64,000 nucleotides of DNA from Pseudozyma flocculosa PF-1. Taxonomy: Eukaryota; Basidiomycota; Ustilaginomycetes; Ustilaginales; Ustilaginaceae. The stretch is from contig NW_006920875.1 of the NCBI RefSeq assembly GCF_000417875.1, positions 737,593 to 801,592 on the forward strand, written 5' to 3'. Positions 49,249 through 59,396 of this stretch are shown piece after piece (position 1 is the stretch's first letter; every line of letters begins with the position of its first letter). The notes beneath the pieces were generated by a model. The model saw nothing but the letters and a program-made list of their open reading frames with translations, did not search any database and was not told where the DNA came from. A program made the translations under genes and the position numbers.

Positions 49249-50763
49249 AGGAGCTGTCGCCTTTCCGCACTTGCTCCTTCTTCTTCTTCTTCTTCTTCTT
49301 CTTCTTCTTCTCTCTGCACACACGAACACCCACTCATACACACAGACACGGAACGTAATGGAGTCACTGCTGACGAGACGCGAGCGTCGAGCTCGAGGGC
49401 CGGGTCGCGATGGTTCCCGACTGATGTGTGTGCAGTTATCGGTGGGCCGTCAGTCGTTGTCAGCAGTCAGCAATCAGCAGTCAGGCGTCGGCAGTCAGCC
49501 TGACGTGATGGTCATCCGTGCGCTATATCGAGCGCTGGCCAACTTTGCGAGGAGCGGGTCCGACCATAGGGCCACGGCGATGTTGACGGGGCCCCGCCTT
49601 TTCCTCTGCCTCCATTTTCGCCTTTTCAACGGCGGACATGGCTGCATTCCTTGCGTCGATGTCCGACGAGGATACGATGACGATGATGTCACGTCCCGTC
49701 GAAGCAGTTCCAGTCGGAACCTACAGCTTCGAGAGCAAAGTATGGTCCGCCGTTGGTGCCGGGACGATACAAAGTCGAGGGGCGACGATGTTGTGCGGAT
49801 CCGCAGTCACACCGTACCCCTCTCTTTCAGGTTGGCCCTGGAAGCCGACCCGCGGGTGGGCGTGCATTCTTGTTCCCGAGTTCCGTGCAGCACGCAGGCA
49901 TCCGCCCCCCAAACCCCCGCGGTTCCCGCACACTGCCAGCGATACATACACAGCCTTGCTCTGGCAACGACCCCTCTTGCCACCCGACGATGGCGGCGTC
50001 ATGGTCCGTCCAGTGACCGCCCTTTTGTCTTTTCGCCTCTCTCCCCTGGTTTGCTGTCAATATCGGACCGGGGCCTCCGCGAAGGGTACATACGTGCGCC
50101 AGATCTTGCCACGCTGTGTACGGGTGCCAAATCTACGCCGCGTGAAAAAAAGGCAGAGATCGAGCGTGGGTGGGCCACGGCGAAAAAGTCGAAAATTAAA
50201 TTGGGCCTCGGCGGCGGCAGCGGAAAATTCTGACACCTCGGCTCCCGACTCGCTGTGCCCTGAGCCCCCTAGCCTGGACCCTGCCTTTGACGTGGGTCCG
50301 GCGTGGGTGCGTCCGCCGTGGGCCCGCCTCTGGCCTTTCAACAAAAACGGTCGCGGCCCCCGCAACCGCTACCGCTGCCGCTGCTCAGGCAGGGCAGGCC
50401 CGCCAGCAAAGCACCATGGTCCGCCCGCGCCTTTGCCATCGCATGCTGTCGCCCTCGCCCTCGCCCTCGCCCCACCCGCTGTACGTACCGCGGCCTCGGC
50501 TCCATTCGTGCTGTCTACTCACACTACGGGCCCGCCACGATGTACCGCACCTGCGGGTCTCATGCCTGCCCGCCCGCTCGTCCGCCCCGCCGTGCCGCGC
50601 GGACCATGATCGAAAAGCTATGGCGGCGGCCGTCCGCACTTCCTATATAACCAAAGAGCCTGTGGACGGTTTGCTCCACCCTGCCCCTGCCGTCGAGCAC
50701 CGTCAATCGTCCTCCATCGACCCCCACCACCGACGTTATCGACACCACGCGCCCCCGCTCGCC
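49249..50763. other. intergenic region with promoter of the hydroxylase gene
   Basis: It contains a CTT microsatellite, GTCAGCAGTCAGCAATCAGCAG-type short repeats near 49455-49500, and C-rich CCCTCGCC runs at about 50450-50475. Plus-strand open frames run into the hydroxylase gene in frame but carry no recognisable domain before the ATG at 50764. A TATATAA sequence at about 50642-50650, some 115 bp upstream of the ATG, could be a TATA element. Confidence 0.45.
49277..49310. repeat. (CTT)11 microsatellite
   Basis: About eleven CTT units just downstream of the histidine kinase stop, probably in its 3' untranslated region. Confidence 0.95.
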
Positions 50764-52087
50764 ATGTCTGCGACAGAAACCATGACGGCGTCGCGTCCCA
50801 ACACCGACGCCGCGTCGTCGACGACGGCGCCCTCGAAGCCGGCCATCAAGCCGCACCTCATGACTTCCACCTGGCACCTCCAGGACCCGTCCACCTGGAA
50901 CTTCTGGCAGCGCATGCTCGTCCGCCTCGACCTCCTCCAGCAGCCCAAGGACGCACCAAAGGCCCCCATCCGCGTCGGCGAAAAGGTCCCCTACTACCCG
51001 GCCTGGCGCCAGCACGCCTGGATCTTCCCGCGCGCCGCCGCCCCGCTCGTCATCCACTACGCCTACATGCGCCTCACCGGATGGACGCTCCACCCCGTAG
51101 CCGCCTTCTTCTTCTACGTCATCTCCTTCAAGCTCTTTGCCGTCGCGTCCGTACGCAAGTTCAACCGCATGGCCCTCCGCTACGGATACTTTGACGGCAT
51201 GGCCCCCAGAGACGGCGTGCCCGACACCCAGTCCCGAAAGGTCGTCCTCTCGCTCCTCGGCACCATCTCGATCCGCCCTCTCTTCGCCCTCTGCGTCGCG
51301 TACGACCGCCACGCCCTGCCTTCCCTCAGCTGGTACTTCCCCCTTCAGCTCTTCCTCTACGCCTGCATCCTCGACTTCTTCTTTTATTGGTACCACAGAG
51401 CCACTCACGAGGTATCATGGGCATGGCGGTACCACAAGAAGCATCACATGACGAAGCATCCCAATCCGCTGCTTTCCGCTTTCGCCGACGAGGAGCAAGA
51501 GTGGGGTGACATTCTCATCATCCCGTTCCTGACCTGGCTCTGCATGCCGGTCGACTTCAGCACGTGGTGGATGTGTACCAGTGAGTGTTGCATCCTCGTT
51601 TCTTCAACGAACGACCGTATCCGTCGTGTCCCCGTCCCGCTCACGTTCCTCGGTTGTCTCCCTATCTCGTACCTATTCCCCTTTCCACCCTGCCCCCTTC
51701 CACGTCCTCACAACGACGCAGCTTACATTTTGTGGGTTGAGGCCTTAGGCCATGGGGGTGTGCGCATGTACTGGCCGACGACGACGACGGGCTCCATCTT
51801 GCGCCCGCTCGGTATGGACCTTTGCCTCGAAGAGTGAGTACCATCTCGACGCGTTTTTCCCCCTTTTCTTTTTTTCTTTCTTTCTGCAACTTCACCCGCT
51901 GACATTCCTGCCTCATTGGCCATGTTCTCGTCGTTTCCGAAGTCATGACAACCACCACAGGCATGGTTGGAAAAGGAGCGGAAACTATGGAAAGCAGACC
52001 AGGCTTTGGGATACGCTGTTCGGGACGAAGCTGCCGCGCGACGAGTGTCGTGAGGACAATATCGACTGGTCGTACCAGGCGTACTGA
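50764..52087 (+). CDS. sterol desaturase/fatty acid hydroxylase family protein
   Basis: Integral membrane di-iron oxygenase of the fatty acid hydroxylase superfamily, probably in the ER. Three exons: 50764-51580, 51722-51833 and 51943-52087, giving 357 residues. Hydrophobic segments (AAFFFYVISFKLFAVAS, FPLQLFLYACILDFFFYW) flank the histidine motifs. These motifs are HRATHE (about 212), KKHH (about 225), a histidine in VEALGHGGVR and HDNHHRHG (after the last intron), together the expected set of iron ligands. The last intron uses a CGAAG acceptor; this is the only choice found that keeps the HDNHH box in frame. The substrate (sterol, sphingoid base or alkyl chain) cannot be told. A degenerate copy of the last exon follows directly downstream. 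Confidence 0.88.
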
Positions 52088-52131
52088 TTCCGCTGCGCCC
52101 CGTTGTAATATAGAGATTGATTCGGAACGCT

Positions 52132-52266
52132 TACCACCGCCGAGGCTCGAAAAAGAGCGGCAACTACGGAAAGCAGACGAGGCTCTGGGATGCACTTTTC
52201 GGGACGAAGATGCCGAGGCAGGAGTGGACCGAGGAGGCAATCGACTGGGACAACACGGCGTGGTGA
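52132..52266 (+). pseudogene. tandem duplicate of the last exon of the hydroxylase gene
   Basis: Starting 45 bp after the stop of the hydroxylase gene, one frame reads HRRGSKKSGNYGKQ, then TRLWDALFGTKMPRQEW, EEAIDWDNTAW and a TGA. It matches HRHGWKRSGNYGKQ, TRLWDTLFGTKLPRDEC and DNIDWSYQAY of the true last exon. The HDNH part of the iron-binding box is missing, so this copy alone could not make an active enzyme unless it were used differently. It may be an exon duplication relic or, less likely, an alternative terminal exon. Confidence 0.85.
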
Positions 52267-53722
52267 GCGCGTCGATCTCCAGCGGCTTTTCTCCACTGAT
52301 TCAAATATACATTATGTCGAGGCCCCTTCCAGAAGAATGCCACAGTCCAGGCTGTTCGTCGAGCAAACGAGAAAGGAGAAAACAGTAGGGGGGTGCAGGG
52401 CGAGGTGCGAGCAACGAGCAAGTGGCGCTGGCGCCCGACCTTGCCCGACGCGCCCACCGCTTTCCTCTTTTCAGGCAGAGGCAGCCGCATTGCCACGGTG
52501 CCTGTGCAGGTAGCGCAGTCTCATTGCCTATTCGAGGGAACAAGGCCAACGGCATGAATTGAACAACCCAACCTGTTGCACGGCGTAAATTGCCTGCAGT
52601 TGCCAGCATCCTGGACCGCAGCAATGCTGCAGTGCTGCAACGCAGCACCAACAATTTGCCATCCACACTCAGACTTGCTTGTCTTCCCTGTCTGTTGGTT
52701 CATCTGTATTGCAATCTAAGCTACCTTACAGGCTGCTATCTTGGCAATGACTTGCTTACTCTTGCAGCATGTACATGGACAGCTGACCATCGCGATGTCC
52801 TCAGATCGAGGGAGAGGTGGACAGTTCAGGGTTGCTGTTGGGCCAAGCAGAAGTGTTGATCAGTGTTCCAAGGGCGATGTTTCAGCACACTCTCAGCTGC
52901 AATGGGACTCACATTTGCCAGCATTGTTGAGCTGAAGTCCCTCGACATTCAGCAGGACATGCATCAATGCTCCGAATGCTCGAGCGCCCAAACCCGTTCT
53001 CATCAAGCTCCAAAACTCGACTGCCTTCGCTAGGCCTGGTTCGGCCCCAGCCACCGCCTTGTCCCTCATGAGGAGGTACTTGAGGTAAGGCCACCATGGA
53101 TCCTTCACGTTCTCCAACAGCAACACCCTGTACCTTGCCTGTATGCCTGACTGGATCTTCACCTGAGTCAACTTGTATCTTACCTGGACATGGATAGACT
53201 GGCAGGATCATGTTTGTGAGGCATCAAGAGGATACACTGTTGCTAGCACTTCTGCAGCCCTCCAGCTTGGTTGTGATGGATACACTCGATTTGTCTGTGA
53301 CACTGTCAAAAGCTGCCTTCAATGTGCATCAATGATAGCGTGCAGGGCCGTCTTGCGTCAGACTTGGGCTGGGCTGCAGCTCCCTGCCTCTCATAGGCGC
53401 ACCTGCTGGACTTGCGGCCCAGGACGCGGAAGTCGGACTGCATCACTCTGGACCCCGGCTTTCTTCTCATTGCGCGCACCGACCACCAACCTCGTGGCTA
53501 GCCTGCCCTTGCTTGGCCAGACGACGCCGACCATCACCGCCACCACTACCACCAGCTCCACAGCGACGACGACAAACACCGTCACCACCTGGCTTCGCGC
53601 ACACAAGCAACAGTTCGCGCTAGCATTCGCATCGCACACGATAGCCCAACGGTCGCCGCTTTGCCATCAAAGCCAGCTTACTCGGCCCTCGCCGTCCCAG
53701 CGACCAAGGTGGCGTGCAAGCG
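52267..53722. other. intergenic region upstream of MSH1
   Basis: The first about 250 bp is ordinary GC-rich DNA. From about 52525 to 53345 it is the second CpG-depleted island. The last about 370 bp before the MSH1 start is again C-rich leader-type sequence (accaccaccagctccacagcgacg). No intact gene is recognised. Confidence 0.5.
52525..53345. repeat. second CpG-depleted island, possible transposon relic
   Basis: TG/CA-rich, CpG-poor sequence (about seven CpG in the 330 bp from 52600) in an otherwise CpG-dense region. On the minus strand an open frame from 53171 to 52893 reads QARYRVLLLENVKDPWWPY, LKYLLMRDKAVAG and FWSLMRTGLGARAFGALMHV. It is protein-like and unlike the Arg-rich shadows elsewhere, and it is loosely reminiscent of C-terminal regions of fungal LINE-type polyproteins. 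I cannot name the element, and no reverse transcriptase motif is present. Confidence 0.5.
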
Positions 53723-56700
53723 ATGCTGGCCCTGACCAGGGCGCCGCCGCTGCTACGCCCCTTGGTCCTGGCCAGATCTCGCCTGCTGCCTTTGCTGCTA
53801 GCAAGACCGCCACCACTGGCTCCCTTGATTCCAAGACGGCCCGCCACATCCTCCACCCGCAAGCCCAGGGCGACTCGAAAGGCGGCAACCAGGACCTCGA
53901 GGGCCGCGCCGGCGTCGTCCGGCAAGGATGACAAGCCGGGATGGCCACCCCTGGCCCAGTCGGTGCTCGACGACATGGCCAAGTTCTCCGACTGCGTGCT
54001 CCTCACCCGCGTCGGCGGCTTCTACGAGTCCTACTTCCACCAGGCGCCCCAGCTCGCCTCGATCCTCGGCATCAAGCTCGCAAACCGCCGCTGGGCTGGC
54101 CAGGACGTAGGCATGGCCGGCTTCCCCGCACACCAGCTCGAAAAGTACCTCAAGACGCTCGTCATCGACAAGGGCCTCCTCGTCGCCATCAGCGAAGAGT
54201 ACCGATCCCCAACGCTGCACAACGAAAAGGCCGACATCCAGCGTCGAGTGCAGCGCGTCGTCTCCGCCGGCACCCTGATGGACGAAAAGTTCGTCGACCC
54301 GTTCCGCAACAACTTCGTCCTCGCTATATCGCGCGTGGCCCTGCGGGGGATCGATGGAGCCATCGAGGCCGGTGTACGGGCTGATCCGACCCGGGCGCCG
54401 GCGTACTCGACGACGGCAGCAACACCAACGCCACCGCCATCTTTCGGCTACGGTCTGGCGTGGCTCGACGTGGGCACCGCCGACTTTAGCACGACGACCT
54501 GCGCCGACCTTGCTTCGCTGCGCGACGAGATCGCCCGAGTATCGCCCCGGGAGATCGTGCTCGAGCCTCGCCTCTTTGGCACCCATTCGACTTCGGCCTC
54601 GGCTGGGGAGGATCCTGCAACAGATGGCGGAGGCGGCAGAGCCTCGTACGGTGGCGACCAAGGCGCTGGCTCAGTCAGCCGGGATGGGCCGCTCGAGGAG
54701 GCCATCACCGTCGTCGACAGCACCGTCTCGCGCCTCGACGTCGAAACGGACGAGGATCCGATAGTCGCGGCGTCGGCGTGGGAGGCCGAGGCCGAGAGCG
54801 GCGCGGTGCGGAATCTGGTGGCCTACCTCCGCTCCCGCCTGCTCGACCACGACGCCGAGATCGACGCACTCACCACTGCGCGGCCGATGCGACTTCAGCA
54901 GGACGATCACATGCAGATTGATGCCCACACGCTTTCGGCGCTCGAGGTCAAGGAAGTGGCGCGGGAGGGAGGCGTCAAGGGCAGCCTGTTTAGCGTCATG
55001 CGGCGGACTGTGACCAAGGGCGGCACCCGTCTGCTGCAGCAGTGGCTAGGTGAGTAGATGCCCGCTGTTGCTCCGTCGCACCGAGCCGGCTTCGGCTCCT
55101 GCATCCTCGCCCGAGTCGCTGTGCCCAAGTCGATGTCCTGACAGTTGTAGCAATCTCACCGCTCGGCCCATCGCAGCCACTCCGAGCACCTCGCTGAGCG
55201 TCATCGAAGCCAGGCTGGCGCTGGTCGAGCTCTTCTTGCGGCGGCCTTTCCTGCGGGACGACCTCCGGTCCGTGCTGCGGCTAGGGGCCGGCGACATCTC
55301 TCGCGTACTGCAGCGCCTCATCACTCGCCGCAACAACGAGCAGGACCTGCTCGAGGTGCGAGACTTTATCCAGGCCTGCGATCAGATCGTCTCGAAGCTC
55401 CAGCAGGAAGCGCAGTACGAGGCCGACGCCGACGTCAAGGCCGAGCTGGCGCCGCTAGTGGCGCTCGGGGACAAATTCAAGGTCCTGACGCCGCTGGGCG
55501 AGCGTCTCGGCGGCGCCATCGACGAGCGCGTGATTGAGCACAGGCTACGGCGGCAGGAAGCCATTGCTCAGTCCATCGAGAGTACGGTTGCCGGGACCGA
55601 TGGCGCGTACGGCGACGAAATCGACTCGGCCGGTGAGGGCGGAAAGGGCGCTGCGCCGACCGAAGTGGCGGCTGCGACCACGGCAAAGGCCCGGAGGCGA
55701 ACTAAGGCCAGCGACATCGACGAAGCCGAACCGGACGCGACCATGCTGTGGGGCGAAGACTTCGAGCACCTGATCCGACCATCGTGGGTACCCGATGTTC
55801 CTCTGGCGGGCCGAGGCGCGCACCTGTCCCCTCTCGAGACCTTGCTTGCTCACCTGTTCTTTTCCTTGCGCGCGCGCGCGCTGTGCTGCTCGTCACGTCC
55901 TGTTTCTTCCCCTCCCCACCTTGTTTCACAGCACGTCCAAGACGCTCACGCTGATGACCAAGACGCTGGAAAAGCTGCGGCGCGACGCCCGCAAGCTCGA
56001 GGCCGAGTTCAAGGCCAAGCACGGCGAGCATATTTCGCTGCGCTTTGTGCTGGGCCAGGGCTTTGTCGTCCACGCCCGCGGCAAGGCGGCGCGCGACCCG
56101 GAGCGCGAGCTGCACGTGGCGGGCAAGCTGCGATCGACGCACACCTACTACTCGGAGCGGTGGACGCTGCTGGGCGGCAAGGTGCACAAGCTGATCAAGG
56201 AAATGAAGGACAAGGAGGCGCTCGAGCTCGAGCAGCTGCGGCAGGACGTGCTCATCGAGCTGGCCGCGCTGCGGTGGAACGCCAAGCTCCTCGACCAGCT
56301 CGACGTGCTGGTGGGCTACGGCCAGGCGGCACAGGAGCTCGGGCTGGTGCGTCCACAGGTCGACGACAGCCTCGACTTTGACGTGCGCGGCGGGCGCCAC
56401 CTGAGCGTCGAGATGGGCCTGCTCGAGCAGCACCGCCTGTTTGCCGCTAACGATCTGCGCCTCTCGCGCTCGTCGTTCCTCCACCTCATCACGGGCCCCA
56501 ACATGGGCGGCAAGAGCACCTTTCTGCGTCAGAACGCGATGATTGCCATCCTGGCGCAGGCGGGCTCGTTTGTACCCGCCCACTCGGCGCGGATCGGCAT
56601 CGTGGACCGCGTCTTTAGCCGGGTGGGCGCCAAGGACGACCTTTTCCGCGATCGCAGCACCTTCATGGTCGAGATGATGGAGACTTCCGAGATCCTGCGT

Positions 56701-57361
56701 CGCGCCACGGAGCGGAGCCTCGTCATCGCCGACGAGATTGGACGCGGCACCACGACCGAGGTGGGCCTAGCCGTTGCGTTCGCCACCCTCCACCACCTCT
56801 ACGCCGTCAACCGCTGTCGCACCCTGTTTGCAACGCATTTCCACGAGGTGGCCGATATGCTCGGATTCCACGACGGCGAAGGCGACGACGACGGGGCAGT
56901 ACGACGCGACGAGGGGCGACGACGATTTGCCGCCGTCGATTTCTTCTGCACCGACGTGACTGAGTCAGAGGTGAGTGCCTTCTTCCCCGCCAGCGTCGGC
57001 GGCGATTCCAATGATCCCTGAGCTAGAGATGTTTCCCCTCCTTACTCATTCGTTTATCGCATGCCCTCCCCACCTCGCCCTCTCCGCTCCGCTTCGAGAA
57101 CGACAGGACGGCTCGATCACCTACTCGCACCTCATCCGACCGGGCGTCAACCGAGAATCGCACGGCCTCAAGGTGGCCAAGCTGGCAGAGATGCCCCAGG
57201 CTGCGCTCGACGTCGCCGCTGCCACCCTCGACTGGCTGCGACACAGGCGCGACGGCCCCCACACACACACCAGCAGAGCCGACGACGACGCGGACCGACC
57301 GCAGGGCGACCACGATGCATACGAGGGACTGTACAACAGGCTGCCACCGGCAGAGCGATGA
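53723..57361 (+). CDS. MSH1: mitochondrial MutS homologue Msh1
   Basis: Mismatch-recognition ATPase that maintains mitochondrial DNA. Four exons: 53723-55049, 55177-55783, 55932-56970 and 57107-57361, giving 1075 residues. The N terminus is Arg/Leu/Pro-rich without acids ([20 protein letters not shown]), a mitochondrial presequence pattern. The MutS mismatch-binding domain has GGFYES (the F-x-E element, about residues 100-105). The clamp and lever regions follow ([19 protein letters not shown] ... [20 protein letters not shown]). ATPase motifs are [15 protein letters not shown] (Walker A, about 832), [35 protein letters not shown] (Walker B and signature, about 910) and ATHFHEV. The last exon ends in a hydrophilic tail. 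The second intron donor (gtgggt after CCATC) is the one that restores the frame. Confidence 0.93.
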
Positions 57362-57455
57362 GCGCGCTTTGGATTTGCAACACTATCTGCTATCGATGAC
57401 AAGCCGCCATCCGGGCACCGCGGCAGCGAGCGACACATCGACGCGAGGGACGCCC

Positions 57456-58988
57456 TCAGACCTCCTTGTAAATCTTGATGGTCTTGTCGGCGCCGCCGGT
57501 GATGAGGCGGGTGCCCGTCTGGTCAAACGACGAGCAAAACACGCCGGCCTCGGCGTCGAGCGATCCGGGCTGCGGGATGTCCTCGGCAGCCTGGAAGGGG
57601 ACGCCCGTGGCGTAGTCAAAGAACTTGAGGCTGCCGTCGTCTCCGCCGCTGAACAGGACGCCGTCCGAGTTGACGCTGAGCGTGTTGACGATGGCGTCGT
57701 GGGTCATGTTGTTGACCAGCGTGGCCTCGGGGCACCGCCACGTCTTGATGTTGCGCCCGCCGGCGCTGCCCGAGGCAAACGTGTACTCGGTCGGGTGCAC
57801 GGCGAGGGCGCGCACGCTCTTCTTGTGGTGCGTCAGGGTGGCGATGCTCTTTCCCGCCGCAAGGTCCCACAGGCGGACGGTGGCGTCCATGGAGCCGGTG
57901 ATGACCTGCGGCTCCGAGTCCTGGCAGACGACCGAGGCCACCGTCGACTTGTGGCCGACCAGGGTGTGGATCTGGGCCTTTGTGCGCATGTCCCACACGC
58001 GCGCGCTCGAGTCGCGGGCGCCAGTGACGAGGACGTCGAGGGTGGGGTGGAGGGCGATCGAGTAGACGCCCGTGAGGTGGCCCGAGTAGGAGCGGATCAC
58101 CTTGTTCTGCTCGAGGTCCCAGCACTTTACCTGACGGTCCTCTCCGCACGAGAAGAGGTAAGGGTGGCGCGAGCTGATGGCCAGGCCTCGGACCGTCGAA
58201 ATGTGGCCGGTGAGGGAGAGCTTGAGCTCGCCCGAGGCCAGGTCCCAGATCTTGATCATGCGGTCGCCGGCGCCCGTGGCGAACCACTTGTTGCCCGGCT
58301 CGACGGCCACGGAGCGCACCCAGCCCAGGTGGCCGCTGATGACGCGCGAGAGCTTCCAGTTTGGGTGGTGGGCCGGCTTGGCCTGCCTCGACTGCTGCTC
58401 CTTTTTGAGCACCAGCGCCTGGGAGAGCAGCCCGGAGCTGCCCCCGCCGCGCATCCCTCCCGTCGCCGCGGCACCGTATCCGCCGTTGGCCTGCTGCGCC
58501 GCTCGGATGGTCAGAGCCTGAGTCGTCGTAGGGTCTGGCCGCGCAGATGACGGTCCCGCGGACCCTGCTGGCCCTGGTGCGGCGGTCCCATCAATCTCGT
58601 CGATCAGGCTTCCGAGCAAGGACTCGTTCGCCCTCTTCCTCTGCTTGCCTACCGACGCTGCTGCCGCTGCTGCTGATGGAGCTGGGGCTGCTCCTGGCTT
58701 GGCGGGCCCTGCGGCTGACTGCTGTGCCAGCAGTGCTGCGGGAAGGAACTTTGCATCGTTGTACTCGGAGCTGATCTTGTAGCGGAGGTGCGCCTTTGCT
58801 GTGTCGGTGGCGGAAGGGTCGGTGGCGGATGCTGCGAGGGAGGATGAGCCGACATCCGAGTCGGAGGAGAAGAGGAGACGAGTGCGCTTTGCAGATCGTG
58901 CGACCAGGTCCTCGAGCGGCGGCAGGGGTGCGCCGTCGGACGACGACGAGGTGGACGGCTGGATGTCGTGGGTCGCTACGGGCGCCAT
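57456..58988 (-). CDS. PRP46: WD40 splicing factor Prp46/PLRG1
   Basis: Core subunit of the NineTeen complex of the spliceosome (PLRG1/PRL1 family). A single exon encodes 510 residues. The in-frame ATG is at 58988; the frame extends three codons further but without ATG. The N-terminal about 200 residues are disordered, with a short conserved-looking [14 protein letters not shown]. From about residue 208 ([20 protein letters not shown]) seven WD repeats fill the rest, with repeat endings IKIWD, VKCWD, ARVWD, VRLWD, IKTWR, LKFFD and [22 protein letters not shown] and [20 protein letters not shown] are characteristic of this family and unlike other WD40 proteins. It is convergent with MSH1, with 94 bp between stops. 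Confidence 0.94.
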   Translation of the reverse strand: MAPVATHDIQPSTSSSSDGAPLPPLEDLVARSAKRTRLLFSSDSDVGSSSLAASATDPSATDTAKAHLRYKISSEYNDAKFLPAALLAQQSAAGPAKPGAAPAPSAAAAAASVGKQRKRANESLLGSLIDEIDGTAAPGPAGSAGPSSARPDPTTTQALTIRAAQQANGGYGAAATGGMRGGGSSGLLSQALVLKKEQQSRQAKPAHHPNWKLSRVISGHLGWVRSVAVEPGNKWFATGAGDRMIKIWDLASGELKLSLTGHISTVRGLAISSRHPYLFSCGEDRQVKCWDLEQNKVIRSYSGHLTGVYSIALHPTLDVLVTGARDSSARVWDMRTKAQIHTLVGHKSTVASVVCQDSEPQVITGSMDATVRLWDLAAGKSIATLTHHKKSVRALAVHPTEYTFASGSAGGRNIKTWRCPEATLVNNMTHDAIVNTLSVNSDGVLFSGGDDGSLKFFDYATGVPFQAAEDIPQPGSLDAEAGVFCSSFDQTGTRLITGGADKTIKIYKEV

Positions 58989-59396
58989 GCCGGGCAAAGA
59001 GGAGTGACGGGCGAGGACTCTCTCAGTGTGAGTGCCGTGTCGCTGTTGGACTATGCGAGGCAGCTGAACGGTCGCTTGAGGTTCCAGGGGTTGAGGTGGA
59101 TGGAGGATGAAGCGGCGGCGGTGGTGGTGGTGGTGGTGGTCGTGGTCGTGGAGTGGGAAGCCATCCTGCGTCGGGTGCAGCAGAGTGGCCAGGCCGCCTT
59201 CTTCCGACTTCCGCGCCTCGGCAGCCTGACCCCATTTTTTCCCGCTTTGCCACCTCTCAGAGGGAGAGGCGGGCAGGTCGGGCGACGCCTGGCCAGGTCA
59301 GCCTTCCTTCCTGGCCACTCTCGCCACCCTGGTCCCCAAATCCACATCATCCCTGTTTGCACCTGACATCGAGAATCCACCGCAACTCAGCCCGCC
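58989..59396. promoter_or_regulatory. divergent promoter region of PRP46 and DUS3
   Basis: A 408-bp gap separates the two start codons. It contains a GTG-rich run (ggtggtggtggtggtggt) at about 59120-59140 and a CA-rich stretch just before the DUS3 ATG. Both genes act on RNA, so co-regulation is possible but not shown. Confidence 0.5.

Noticed and set aside
45722..49333. Two long minus-strand frames (459 and 707 codons) opposite the histidine kinase
   Set aside because: Antisense shadows of GC-rich codons; no domain, and the plus strand carries clear kinase and receiver motifs.
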